Assembly: GCF_013450295.1 (NCBI RefSeq)
Contig: NZ_SKBR01000001.1
Coordinates: 1,872,501 to 1,936,500 of the forward strand
Source: Streptomyces sp. AJS327
Lineage (GTDB): Bacteria > Actinomycetota > Actinomycetes > Streptomycetales > Streptomycetaceae
Reading direction: 5' to 3'
DNA length: 64,000 nucleotides
Shown here: in pieces, positions 38,571-46,167 of the stretch
How positions within the stretch are numbered: position 1 is the stretch's first letter
Layout: each line of letters starts with the position of its first letter
Notes under the pieces: generated by a model
The model's database searches: none
Seen by the model: only the letters and a program-made list of their open reading frames with translations
Told to the model about the DNA's origin: nothing
Made by a program: the position numbers and the translations under genes

Positions 38571-39812
38571 ATGGCCGACCGCGTCACCGTGATCGGGTGG
38601 GACGGAACGCCGCTGTCCGCCGCCGCACGCTGGGCGCTCGGCGCGGCCACGCTCGTCGCGGGTGCCCCGCATCACCTGGCGCTGCCCGACATCCCGGCCG
38701 GTGCCGAACGCGTCCGGCTGGGCAGCGTCTCCGTCGCCGCCGGCCGGATCGCCCGGCACCGTGGCACCGCCGTGGTCCTGGCCGACGGCGACCCCGGCTT
38801 CTTCGGCGTGGTCCGCACCCTGCGCGCCCCGGAACACGGGCTGGAGGTCGAGGTGCACCCGGCGGTCTCCGCCGTGGCCGCCGCTTTCGCCCGCGCCGGG
38901 ATGCCCTGGGACGACGCGCGGCTGGTCGTCGCGCACTCGCGGACGCTGCGGCGCGCGGTGAACGTCTGCCGGGCCCACCCCAAGGTCGCGGTGCTCACCT
39001 CACCCGGCGCGGGCCCCGCGGAGCTCGCCCTGCTGCTGACCGGCGTCCACCGCACCTTCGTGATCTGCGAGGCGCTGGGCACCGAACGCGAGCAGACCAC
39101 CGTCATCACCTCGGACAAGGTCCCCGACCACTCCTGGCGCGACCCCAACGTCGTGATCGTGGTGGGCGGTTCGAGCCCCAGCGCGCCCACCGGAACCCAC
39201 CGGGGCGACGGCTGGATCGCCGGGCGGGAGCCCGGATACCCGCCGCCGACCCGGGGGTGGGCGCTGCCCGCCGCCGCCTACGCCGGTCCGGCCCCGCTGC
39301 CGGGCGCGGCCCCGAGGGCCAGCGAGTCGACGCAGCTGCGCGCGCTCCAACTGGCCCGGCTGGGGCCCAGAACCGGCGATCTGGTCTGGGACATCGGCTC
39401 GGGCGGCGGCGCGCTCGCCGTCGAGGCGGCGGGTTTCGGCGCGGCGGTCATCGCCGTCGACCGGGACCGGGAGGCGTGCCAGCGCGCGGAGTTGGCGGCC
39501 CGCCGGTTCGGTGTGCGGCTCCAGACGGTCTGTGGACCGGCCCCGCACGTCCTGGAGGACCTGCCGGAGCCGGACGTGGTGCGGGTCGGCGGCGGCGGCG
39601 TCGGAACCGTCACCGCGGTCGCGGACCGGAGACCCGGCCGGATCGTCACCCACGCGGTCACCCGGGACGAGGCGGAGGCGCTGGGGAGCGCCCTCGCCGA
39701 GCGCGGCTACGCGGTCGAGTGCGCGCTGCTCCAATCGGTGGAGCTGTCCACGCGCACCTGGGCGGAGAGCGAACGCGCCGTGGTGTTCCTGGTGTCCGGC
39801 GTGCGGGAGTGA
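38571..39812 (+). CDS. cobL: Precorrin-6Y C5,15-methyltransferase (decarboxylating)
   Basis: 413 aa two-domain enzyme of cobalamin synthesis methylating C5 and C15 and decarboxylating the C12 acetate. Residues 1-205 are the CbiE-type tetrapyrrole methylase (VTVIGWDGTPLSAAARWALG, VVLADGDPGFFGVVRTLRAP, VHPAVSAVAAAFARAGMPWD, VICEALGTEREQTTVI). Residues 220-413 are the CbiT domain with GYPPPTRGWALPAAAYAG-like linker, then RASESTQLRALQLARLGPRT and the SAM motif LVWDIGSGGGALAVEAAGFG. The first strand is slightly atypical in lacking the usual GxGPG. ATG 38571 follows GGAGAGAG. Upstream of the BluB-CobT gene on the same strand. Confidence 0.92.
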   Translation: MADRVTVIGWDGTPLSAAARWALGAATLVAGAPHHLALPDIPAGAERVRLGSVSVAAGRIARHRGTAVVLADGDPGFFGVVRTLRAPEHGLEVEVHPAVSAVAAAFARAGMPWDDARLVVAHSRTLRRAVNVCRAHPKVAVLTSPGAGPAELALLLTGVHRTFVICEALGTEREQTTVITSDKVPDHSWRDPNVVIVVGGSSPSAPTGTHRGDGWIAGREPGYPPPTRGWALPAAAYAGPAPLPGAAPRASESTQLRALQLARLGPRTGDLVWDIGSGGGALAVEAAGFGAAVIAVDRDREACQRAELAARRFGVRLQTVCGPAPHVLEDLPEPDVVRVGGGGVGTVTAVADRRPGRIVTHAVTRDEAEALGSALAERGYAVECALLQSVELSTRTWAESERAVVFLVSGVRE

Positions 39813-39907
39813 GGCTCCGGCCGGAGCATCCGTCCCGGCCCGGGTGACGAACCCGGCGAACGGTGAGGTGACGCCCACCCGTGGCTGGTCGCGCCGCCGG
39901 TGGCCGG

Positions 39908-40079
39908 TAGGCTGACGGACTGTTGTGCCGCTGTTCGGAGTTGATGGTTTCTCCCTCAATGTCCGGATAGCTTGGCCGAGTACGTGCCGCGGCACGCGCC
40001 TGCTCGTTGACCCGTGGGGGCGCGTGATTCCCCCAGGGGTGCGGTGGTCTTCGGCCGGGTTGGAAGGAGCACTACGGAA
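39908..40079 (+). promoter_or_regulatory. Structured 5' leader of the bluB-cobT gene
   Basis: TAGGCT (39908-39913) is a plausible -10, giving a leader of about 170 nt. It contains a 14 bp palindrome CGTGCCGCGGCACG (39983-39996) and GGGGG/CCCCC facing each other (about 40016-40035). Base composition is less GC-biased than the flanks (TGATGGTTTCTCCC region), unusual here. No cobalamin-riboswitch B12 box was found, so the element is unclassified. Confidence 0.4.
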
Positions 40080-40100
40080 ATGGGCGAGGGGTACGCATGA
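40080..40100 (+). CDS. Six-codon upstream ORF overlapping the bluB-cobT start
   Basis: AAGGAG (40064-40069) precedes ATG 40080, which encodes MGEGYA and stops at TGA 40098-40100, overlapping the ATG of the long gene (40097-40099). This ATGA arrangement would allow ribosomes to reinitiate on the long gene. It may be chance, but the best Shine-Dalgarno in the region serves this ORF, not the long one. Confidence 0.35.
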   Translation: MGEGYA

Positions 40101-43100
40101 CTGACACCGGCCACGTCCCGGCTGAGGGGCCGCCGGAGAGCGCGGCGACGCCACCGGAGGAGCCGCCGGGGTCCCCGGCCTCCGGCGCGTACGTCTTCGC
40201 GGAACCGGCGCCCGCCCCCCGTCCCACGGGGGACGACGAGGACCTGCTGATGCCCAGTACCCAGGGAGCCTGGACCGAGGGGCAGGGCGTGCCCGTCCAG
40301 CAGCAGCCGGCCCCCGGCCCTCCCCCGCAGGGTGGCGTCGCCGCGTCCCCGCAACAGCCCCAGCCCCAGCAGCAGTCACCGGTCCCCCCGCGGCAGCCCG
40401 CGCCGCAGGGGCAGTTCCCCGCACCGGACCCGGCGACCGGCCCGGAGCGGCAGGGCGCGGAACAGACGGCCCCGCGGGTTCCCCAGGGCCCGTTCCCCGG
40501 CCCACACGAGACCGACGGCCGCGACACCGGCTCCCTCGACGTCGGCGGCCCGGTGCCGCACCCCGGCTCGACCCCTCCGCCCGCCGCGCAGGCGCCGCGC
40601 CGTCCGCTCCACCTCGGGCCGCCCGTCCCCGAGCAGTCGGGCGCGGTGCGTCCCCTGTCCGAGCGGACCCCCGCCCCCGCCCCGCAGGCTCCGGAGCAGG
40701 CGGCCCCCGAACAGCCCGCGCCCGGCCACGTCCCGCAGGCCGCGCCCGTCCAGACCCCGGTGGCTCCGGAGCAGGCGGCCCCCACCCAGCAGGCCACCGC
40801 GCCCCCCGCGCGGACCGGGCTGGAGTACCTCGACGGTCCCGAGCAGGGCGGGCCCGCCGACCCGGCGTCGCAGGGGAACCCCGCGTACCAGACCGGCGAG
40901 CGGCTGACCGGCGACCAGCTGCCCGGTCCGCAGCTCGGCGAACTGCCGCCGCAGCGCGAGGGATGGGCCGAGCCGCAGGGGACCCCGGCGGAAGCCGTTC
41001 CCCACCTGCCCGAGCAGCAGCGGGTGGCCCCGCCGTCGCAGCCGGACGGCCCGGCGGCCGGCACCCCGGCCCCGGAGGCGGTCCCCGCCGAGGCCGTACC
41101 GGCCGCGCCGGAGCCCGCGCCGCTCAGCCCCGAGCCCGTCACGGGGCCGTCGCCGGAGCCGTCCGCCCACGCGGCGCCCCCGGCGGCCACCCCGGAACCG
41201 GCCCCCACCCCGGAGGCGCTGTCCTCGGTGCCCACGGAGCAGCGGTCGCCGGAGCCCGTCCCCGAGGCGGGCGCCGAGCAGCCCACGCCGGAGCCCGTCG
41301 CCGAGGCGCCCGCGCCGGAGGCCGCGGCGCCCCCCGGGGAGACCCCGGCGGCCGAGCCGCCGCCCGGCGCCCCCCGGACCGCCGAGGCGCCCGAGGTGAG
41401 CGGCCCGATCGCCGTCTCGTCCACGGGCGAGGCCGAGTTGAGCGCCGAGCAGCCGGAGGCGGCCGGGGAACCGGAACCCTCCGGCGCGGTTTCCGGTACC
41501 GCGGCCCCCGACGCCGCTGGGCCCACCGCGCCGGAGGAGACCGCGACCGCGGACGCCCCCGACGCCGAGCCCGTGGCGGCCGAACGCGGCGCCCCGGCGC
41601 CCGGGTTCGCGGACGACGAACGCGCCGCCGTCCACCGGCTGATGCGCGAGCGCCGGGACATCCGGAACGGCTTCCGGGCCGACCCGATCCCGCACGAGGT
41701 GCTGCTGCGCGTGCTGGAGGCCGCGCACACCGCGCCGAGCGTGGGGCACTCGCAGCCCTGGGACTTCGTGGTCATCCGCTCCGAGGAGACCCGCCGCGCC
41801 ATGCACGAGCTGGCCCAGCGGCAGCGCGAGGCGTACGCGCAGTCGCTGCCCAAGGCGCGGGCCAAGCAGTTCAAGGAGCTGAAGGTCGAGGCGATTCTCG
41901 ACACCCCGGTGAACATCGTGGTCACCGCCGATCCGACCCGGGGCGGGAGGCACACGCTCGGTCGGCACACCCAGCCGCAGATGGCCCCGTACTCCTCGGC
42001 GCTGGCGGTGGAGAACCTGTGGCTCGCCGCCCGTGCCGAGGGGCTGGGCGTCGGCTGGGTCAGCTTCTTCGACGAGCGGGAGATGGTCCGCGCCCTGGAG
42101 CTGCCCGAACACCTGGAGGTCGTCGCCTACCTCTGCGTCGGATACGTCGACGAGTTCCCGCCCGAGCCCGAACTGGCGCAGGCGGGCTGGTCGAAGCGGC
42201 GCCCGCTGTCCTGGGTGGTACACGAGGAGTCGTACGGCCGCCGGGCGCTGCCCGGGGCCGAGCCGCACGACCTGCTGGCCGAGACGCTCAGCGCGGTCCG
42301 TCCGCTGGACGCCAAGGCGCTGGGGGAGGCGTGGGAGCGGCAGAAGCGGATGACGAAGCCCGCCGGGGCGCTCGGCGTGCTGGAGATCATCTCGGCGCAG
42401 CTGTGCGGGCTGTCCCGGCAGTGCCCGCCGCCCGTCCCCGAGCCCGCCGCCGTCGCCGTCTTCGCCGGTGACCACGGGGTGCACGCGCAGGGTGTCACGC
42501 CCTGGCCGCAGGAGGTCACCGGCCAGATGGTGGCCAACTTCCTGGGCGGCGGCGCGGTGTGCAACGCCTTCGCCAGTCAGGTGGGCGCCGAGGTCTGCGT
42601 CATCGACGTCGGTGTCGCGGCCGAACTGCCCGCCAGCGCGGGCCTGTTGCCCCGGAAGGTCCGCGCGGGCACGGATGACATGACGGCCGGTCCCGCGCTC
42701 TCGCGGGAGGAGACGGTGCGCGCCATCGAGGTCGGCATCGAGACGGCCCGCGACCTGGTGGCTGCCGGGAACCGGGCCCTGCTCACCGGCGAGATGGGCA
42801 TCGCGAACACCACCGCCTCCGCGGCGCTCATCGCCGCCTGCACGGGCGCCGACGCCGCCGAGGTCACCGGCCGGGGCACCGGCGTCAACGACGAGACGCA
42901 CGCCCGGAAGGTGGAGGTCGTCCGCCGGGCGCTGGAGCTGCACCAGCCGGATCCCTCCGACCCGGTGGCGCTGCTCGCCGCCGTCGGCGGGCTCGAACAC
43001 GCCGCGCTGGTCGGCTTGATCCTCGGCGGCGCCTCGCTCCGTACCCCCGTGATCCTGGACGGCGTGAGCGCGGGCGCCGCCGCGCTGGTGGCGCGGGCCC

Positions 43101-43324
43101 TGGCACCGGAGGCGCTGTCGGCCTGTGTGGCCGGGCACCGTAGCGCCGAGCCGGGACACGTCGCGGCGCTGACCAAGCTCGGCCTCCGTCCGCTCGTCGA
43201 CCTCGACCTGCGGCTGGGTGAGGGCACCGGGGCGCTGCTCGCGCTGCCGCTGGTGCAGAGCGCGGCCCGGGCGATGCACGAGGTCGCCACCTTCGACGCC
43301 GCCGGGGTGACCGAGAAGAACTGA
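40097..43324 (+). CDS. cobT: BluB-CobT fusion with long disordered N-terminus
   Basis: 1075 aa. Residues 1-505 are a Pro/Ala/Glu/Gln low-complexity region with no fold. About 505-715 is a BluB-type flavin nitroreductase (MRERRDIRNGFRADPIPHEV, AAHTAPSVGHSQPWDFVVIR, MAPYSSALAVENLWLAARAE, GLGVGWVSFFDE), which makes 5,6-dimethylbenzimidazole from reduced FMN. About 720-1075 is CobT, which activates that base with nicotinate mononucleotide (RMTKPAGALGVLEIISAQLC, VFAGDHGVHAQGVTPWPQEV, TGEMGIANTTASAALIAA, RLGEGTGALLALPLVQSA with the catalytic Glu). The two steps are consecutive, so fusion may channel the base. The disordered part may be a localisation or solubility segment. Confidence 0.9.
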   Translation: MTDTGHVPAEGPPESAATPPEEPPGSPASGAYVFAEPAPAPRPTGDDEDLLMPSTQGAWTEGQGVPVQQQPAPGPPPQGGVAASPQQPQPQQQSPVPPRQPAPQGQFPAPDPATGPERQGAEQTAPRVPQGPFPGPHETDGRDTGSLDVGGPVPHPGSTPPPAAQAPRRPLHLGPPVPEQSGAVRPLSERTPAPAPQAPEQAAPEQPAPGHVPQAAPVQTPVAPEQAAPTQQATAPPARTGLEYLDGPEQGGPADPASQGNPAYQTGERLTGDQLPGPQLGELPPQREGWAEPQGTPAEAVPHLPEQQRVAPPSQPDGPAAGTPAPEAVPAEAVPAAPEPAPLSPEPVTGPSPEPSAHAAPPAATPEPAPTPEALSSVPTEQRSPEPVPEAGAEQPTPEPVAEAPAPEAAAPPGETPAAEPPPGAPRTAEAPEVSGPIAVSSTGEAELSAEQPEAAGEPEPSGAVSGTAAPDAAGPTAPEETATADAPDAEPVAAERGAPAPGFADDERAAVHRLMRERRDIRNGFRADPIPHEVLLRVLEAAHTAPSVGHSQPWDFVVIRSEETRRAMHELAQRQREAYAQSLPKARAKQFKELKVEAILDTPVNIVVTADPTRGGRHTLGRHTQPQMAPYSSALAVENLWLAARAEGLGVGWVSFFDEREMVRALELPEHLEVVAYLCVGYVDEFPPEPELAQAGWSKRRPLSWVVHEESYGRRALPGAEPHDLLAETLSAVRPLDAKALGEAWERQKRMTKPAGALGVLEIISAQLCGLSRQCPPPVPEPAAVAVFAGDHGVHAQGVTPWPQEVTGQMVANFLGGGAVCNAFASQVGAEVCVIDVGVAAELPASAGLLPRKVRAGTDDMTAGPALSREETVRAIEVGIETARDLVAAGNRALLTGEMGIANTTASAALIAACTGADAAEVTGRGTGVNDETHARKVEVVRRALELHQPDPSDPVALLAAVGGLEHAALVGLILGGASLRTPVILDGVSAGAAALVARALAPEALSACVAGHRSAEPGHVAALTKLGLRPLVDLDLRLGEGTGALLALPLVQSAARAMHEVATFDAAGVTEKN

Positions 43325-43350
43325 CGGCCCGGCCGTCGCCCTACCCGCAC

Positions 43351-43388
43351 GCCCGCCCATCGCCCGCGCCGCCGGACGATGGGCGGGC
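43351..43388 (+). terminator. Terminator after bluB-cobT
   Basis: GCCCGCCCATCG (43351-43362) pairs perfectly with CGATGGGCGGGC (43377-43388), 14 nt loop. Confidence 0.8.
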
Positions 43389-43574
43389 CGCTGTGTGTGC
43401 GCGGAGCCCGGCCCCGGCCCGCCCGGGCGGGGCCCGGCCGAGCGCTGGCGCCGTCCCGTGCCAGGTCGGAGGTGACCCGCGAGACAGCCCACCCGCCGCG
43501 CCCCGCATAAGCTGACACCGTCCGTCCCCCGTCGCCGCGCAGCGGCGAGCGCACCCGAGGAGCCGCACTCCGCG

Positions 43575-44903
43575 ATGGTCCAGTCCCAGCCCCCGCACCC
43601 GCCCGAACCGTCCTCCGGCCAATCCTCGCTCCCGGGGGACGAGACCCCCGCCTACCCGCTGGGCCTGCGGCTGGCCGGGCGCCGCGTGGTCGTGGTCGGC
43701 GGCGGGGCCGTCGCCCAGCGGCGACTGCCCGCGCTGCTGACGGCGGGGGCCCGGGTCGCGCTGATAGCCCCGTCCGTCACCCCGTCCGTCGAGGCGATGG
43801 CCACCGCGGGCGAACTGACCTGGGAGCGCCGCCGCTACCGCGCGGGCGACGTCGAGGGCGCCTGGTACGTGCTGGTGGCGACGGACGATCCGGAGGCGAA
43901 CGCGCTGGTGTCGGCAGAGGCCGAGGAGCGCCGGATCTGGTGCGTCCGCAGCGACGACGCCGAGGCGGCCACCGCCTGGACGCCCGCCACCGGCCGGGCG
44001 GGCGGCGTGACCGTCTCCGTGCTCACCTCCGGTCTCGCCGACCGGAACCCGCAGCGCTCGGCGGCCGTCCGGGACGCGGTGGTGGAGGGCCTGCGGGACG
44101 GCTCGCTCAGCGCCTCCCGGCACCGGCCACACGGCGGGGGAGTGGCCCTGGTGGGTGGCGGCCCCGGCGACCCCGACCTGATCACCGTGCGGGGACGGCG
44201 GCTGCTCTCCGAGGCGGACGTGGTGGTCGCCGACCGGCTCGGCCCCCGCGACCTGCTGGACGAACTGCCCCCGCACGTCGAGGTGGTGGACGCGGCGAAG
44301 ATCCCGTACGGGCGGGCGATGGCGCAGGACGCCATCAACCGGGTGCTGGTCGAGCACGCCCGGGCGGGTCGCTTCGTGGTCCGGCTCAAGGGCGGCGACC
44401 CGTTCGTCTTCGGCCGGGGTATGGAGGAGGCCGAGCAACTGGCCAGCGAGGGGGTGGCGGTCACCGTCGTCCCGGGTATCAGCAGCTCCGTGAGCGTTCC
44501 GGCCGCCGTCGGCATCCCGGTCACCCACCGGGGCGTGGCGCACGAGTTCACCGTCGTCAGCGGGCACGTTCCGCCGGGCGACGCGCGGTCGCTGGCCGAC
44601 TGGGCCGCGCTGGCCCGGCTGCGCGGAACGCTCGTCCTGCTGATGGCCGTGCGGAACATCGGGGCCATCGCCGAGGCGCTGATCAGCCACGGGCGGGCGC
44701 CGGACACCCCGGTCGCCGTCATCCAGGAGGGCACCACCGCCACCGAGCGGCGGGTCGACGCCACCCTCGCGGACGTCGCCGCCCGGGTCAGCGAGGAGGG
44801 CGTGCGCCCCCCGGCCGTCATCGTGATCGGCGCGGTGGTCACCGTCGGCGGCGCCGCCCCCAGCGCGGGCGGTGCCCGGTCTGACGCGGACCCCGCCCCG
44901 TGA
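43575..44903 (+). CDS. cysG: Siroheme synthase-type CysG: precorrin-2 dehydrogenase and uroporphyrinogen-III C-methyltransferase
   Basis: 442 aa. Residues about 20-180 are the NAD-dependent precorrin-2 dehydrogenase/ferrochelatase part (LRLAGRRVVVVGGGAVAQRR, WYVLVATDDPEANALVSAEA, SVLTSGLADRNPQRSAAVRD). About 190-430 are the SAM uroporphyrinogen-III methyltransferase (GVALVGGGPGDPDLITVRGR, FVVRLKGGDPFVFGRGMEEA, VVPGISSSVSVPAAVGIPVT, HRGVAHEFTVVSGHVPPG). It makes precorrin-2, the branch point to siroheme and cobalamin; streptomycete annotations often call it cobA. The central dimer region is shorter than in E. coli CysG. Follows the CobT gene after a terminator. Confidence 0.92.
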   Translation: MVQSQPPHPPEPSSGQSSLPGDETPAYPLGLRLAGRRVVVVGGGAVAQRRLPALLTAGARVALIAPSVTPSVEAMATAGELTWERRRYRAGDVEGAWYVLVATDDPEANALVSAEAEERRIWCVRSDDAEAATAWTPATGRAGGVTVSVLTSGLADRNPQRSAAVRDAVVEGLRDGSLSASRHRPHGGGVALVGGGPGDPDLITVRGRRLLSEADVVVADRLGPRDLLDELPPHVEVVDAAKIPYGRAMAQDAINRVLVEHARAGRFVVRLKGGDPFVFGRGMEEAEQLASEGVAVTVVPGISSSVSVPAAVGIPVTHRGVAHEFTVVSGHVPPGDARSLADWAALARLRGTLVLLMAVRNIGAIAEALISHGRAPDTPVAVIQEGTTATERRVDATLADVAARVSEEGVRPPAVIVIGAVVTVGGAAPSAGGARSDADPAP

Positions 44904-44996
44904 CCGGCCACCCGGGCCGCCGCCCCGCCCGGGGCACGCTCCGCCGGTCCGCCCCGCCCCGGACGCGCGCCGGGCGGGCCCGGAGGGCCGCCGTCC

Positions 44997-45860
44997 GTGG
45001 CTGACCTCATCACCGTCGACGACCCGGACGACCCCCGGCTCGCGGACTACACCCGGCTCACCGACGTGGCGCTGCGGCGGCGCCGCGAGCCCGCCGAGGG
45101 GCTCTTCATCGCCGAGGGCGAGAAGGTCATCCGCCGTGCCCGGCAGGCCGGTTACCGGATGCGCTCGATGCTGCTCTCCGAGAAGTGGACCGAGGCGATG
45201 GCGGACGTACTGGCCGAGGACCCGGCCCCGGCCTACCTCGTCGCCCCGGAGCTGGCCGAGCGGGTCACCGGCTACCACGTACACCGGGGTGCCCTGGCCT
45301 CCATGGCCCGCGAACCCCTCCCCGCCCCGGGGCGGTTGCTGGCCGACGCCGGTCACCAGCCCACGGCGCGCGAGCCGGGCGAGAGCGTTCCGCGCCGATC
45401 GAGGATCGCCGTCCTTGAGGACTTCGTCGATCACACGAACGTGGGCGCGGTCTTCCGGGCGGCCGCCGCGCTGGGGGTGGACGCCGTGCTGGTGACGCCC
45501 CGCTGCGCGGATCCGCTCTACCGGCGATCCGTCAAGGTCTCGATGGGTACGGTGTTCCAGGTGCCGTGGACCCGGATCGAGGGGTGGCCGGACAGCGTCG
45601 ACGCGCTGCGGGAAGCCGGCTATGTCGTCGCGGGCATGACCCTGGGGCAGGGGGCGATCACCCTGGACCAGCTGGTCGCCGAGGACCACGTGCGGCTCGC
45701 GCTGGTGTTCGGCGCCGAGGGGCACGGCCTGACCCCGGCGGCCGACCGGCGGCTCGACCAGCGCGTGACGATCCCGATGACGCACGGGGTCGACTCGCTC
45801 AACGTCGCGGCGTCCTCGGCCGTCGCCTTCTACGCGACGAGATCGCGGACCGGCGCGTAG
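44997..45860 (+). CDS. TrmH/SpoU-family RNA methyltransferase
   Basis: 287 aa. N-terminal substrate-binding domain with YTRLTDVALRRRREPAEGLF and IAEGEKVIRRARQAGYRMRS; C-terminal SPOUT knot with VLEDFVDHTNVGAVFRAAAA, LALVFGAEGHGLTPAADRRL and IPMTHGVDSLNVAASSAVAF (motifs 1-3). Motif 1 has DHTNVG instead of the more common DPGNxG, so it is a different subgroup from the 2367 gene. GTG 44997 begins the homology. The target RNA is unknown. Confidence 0.9.
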   Translation: MADLITVDDPDDPRLADYTRLTDVALRRRREPAEGLFIAEGEKVIRRARQAGYRMRSMLLSEKWTEAMADVLAEDPAPAYLVAPELAERVTGYHVHRGALASMAREPLPAPGRLLADAGHQPTAREPGESVPRRSRIAVLEDFVDHTNVGAVFRAAAALGVDAVLVTPRCADPLYRRSVKVSMGTVFQVPWTRIEGWPDSVDALREAGYVVAGMTLGQGAITLDQLVAEDHVRLALVFGAEGHGLTPAADRRLDQRVTIPMTHGVDSLNVAASSAVAFYATRSRTGA

Positions 45861-46167
45861 CCGCACGACCCTGCCCACGCTGCCCCAGCCGTCCGCGCCG
45901 CCCAAGTCGCCCGCGCGGACCGGGGGTGGGCGGGCGGCCGTTCGACCGGTGTGCAACCGCGAGGCGGCCGGAGCTGGCGTGGGGCGGACGGCGGCACAGC
46001 CCGCGTGACGTGGCGAGACGGTGTCCGCCGCGCGGCGGCGGGGGTGGCCCCGGCGGGCGGCGTGCGGCTCCACCCGGGCCCGTCCGCAACTGCGCCCGCG
46101 GATCCGGCGTCGTCCCTGACGGCTGGGCGGTCGCCCGGCGATCACCGTCACGGAAAGCGAGGCCCAT
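45861..46167. other. Intergenic region before STAND regulator
   Basis: About 305 bp of GC-rich sequence with no credible gene and no strong promoter or hairpin that I can identify. Confidence 0.45.

Noticed and set aside
39813..40096. Cobalamin riboswitch before bluB-cobT
   Set aside because: The conserved B12-box and core segments are not visible; left as an unclassified leader.
40376..43492. Open frame of 1038 codons on the minus strand
   Set aside because: Antisense to bluB-cobT; Gly/Arg-rich without domains.
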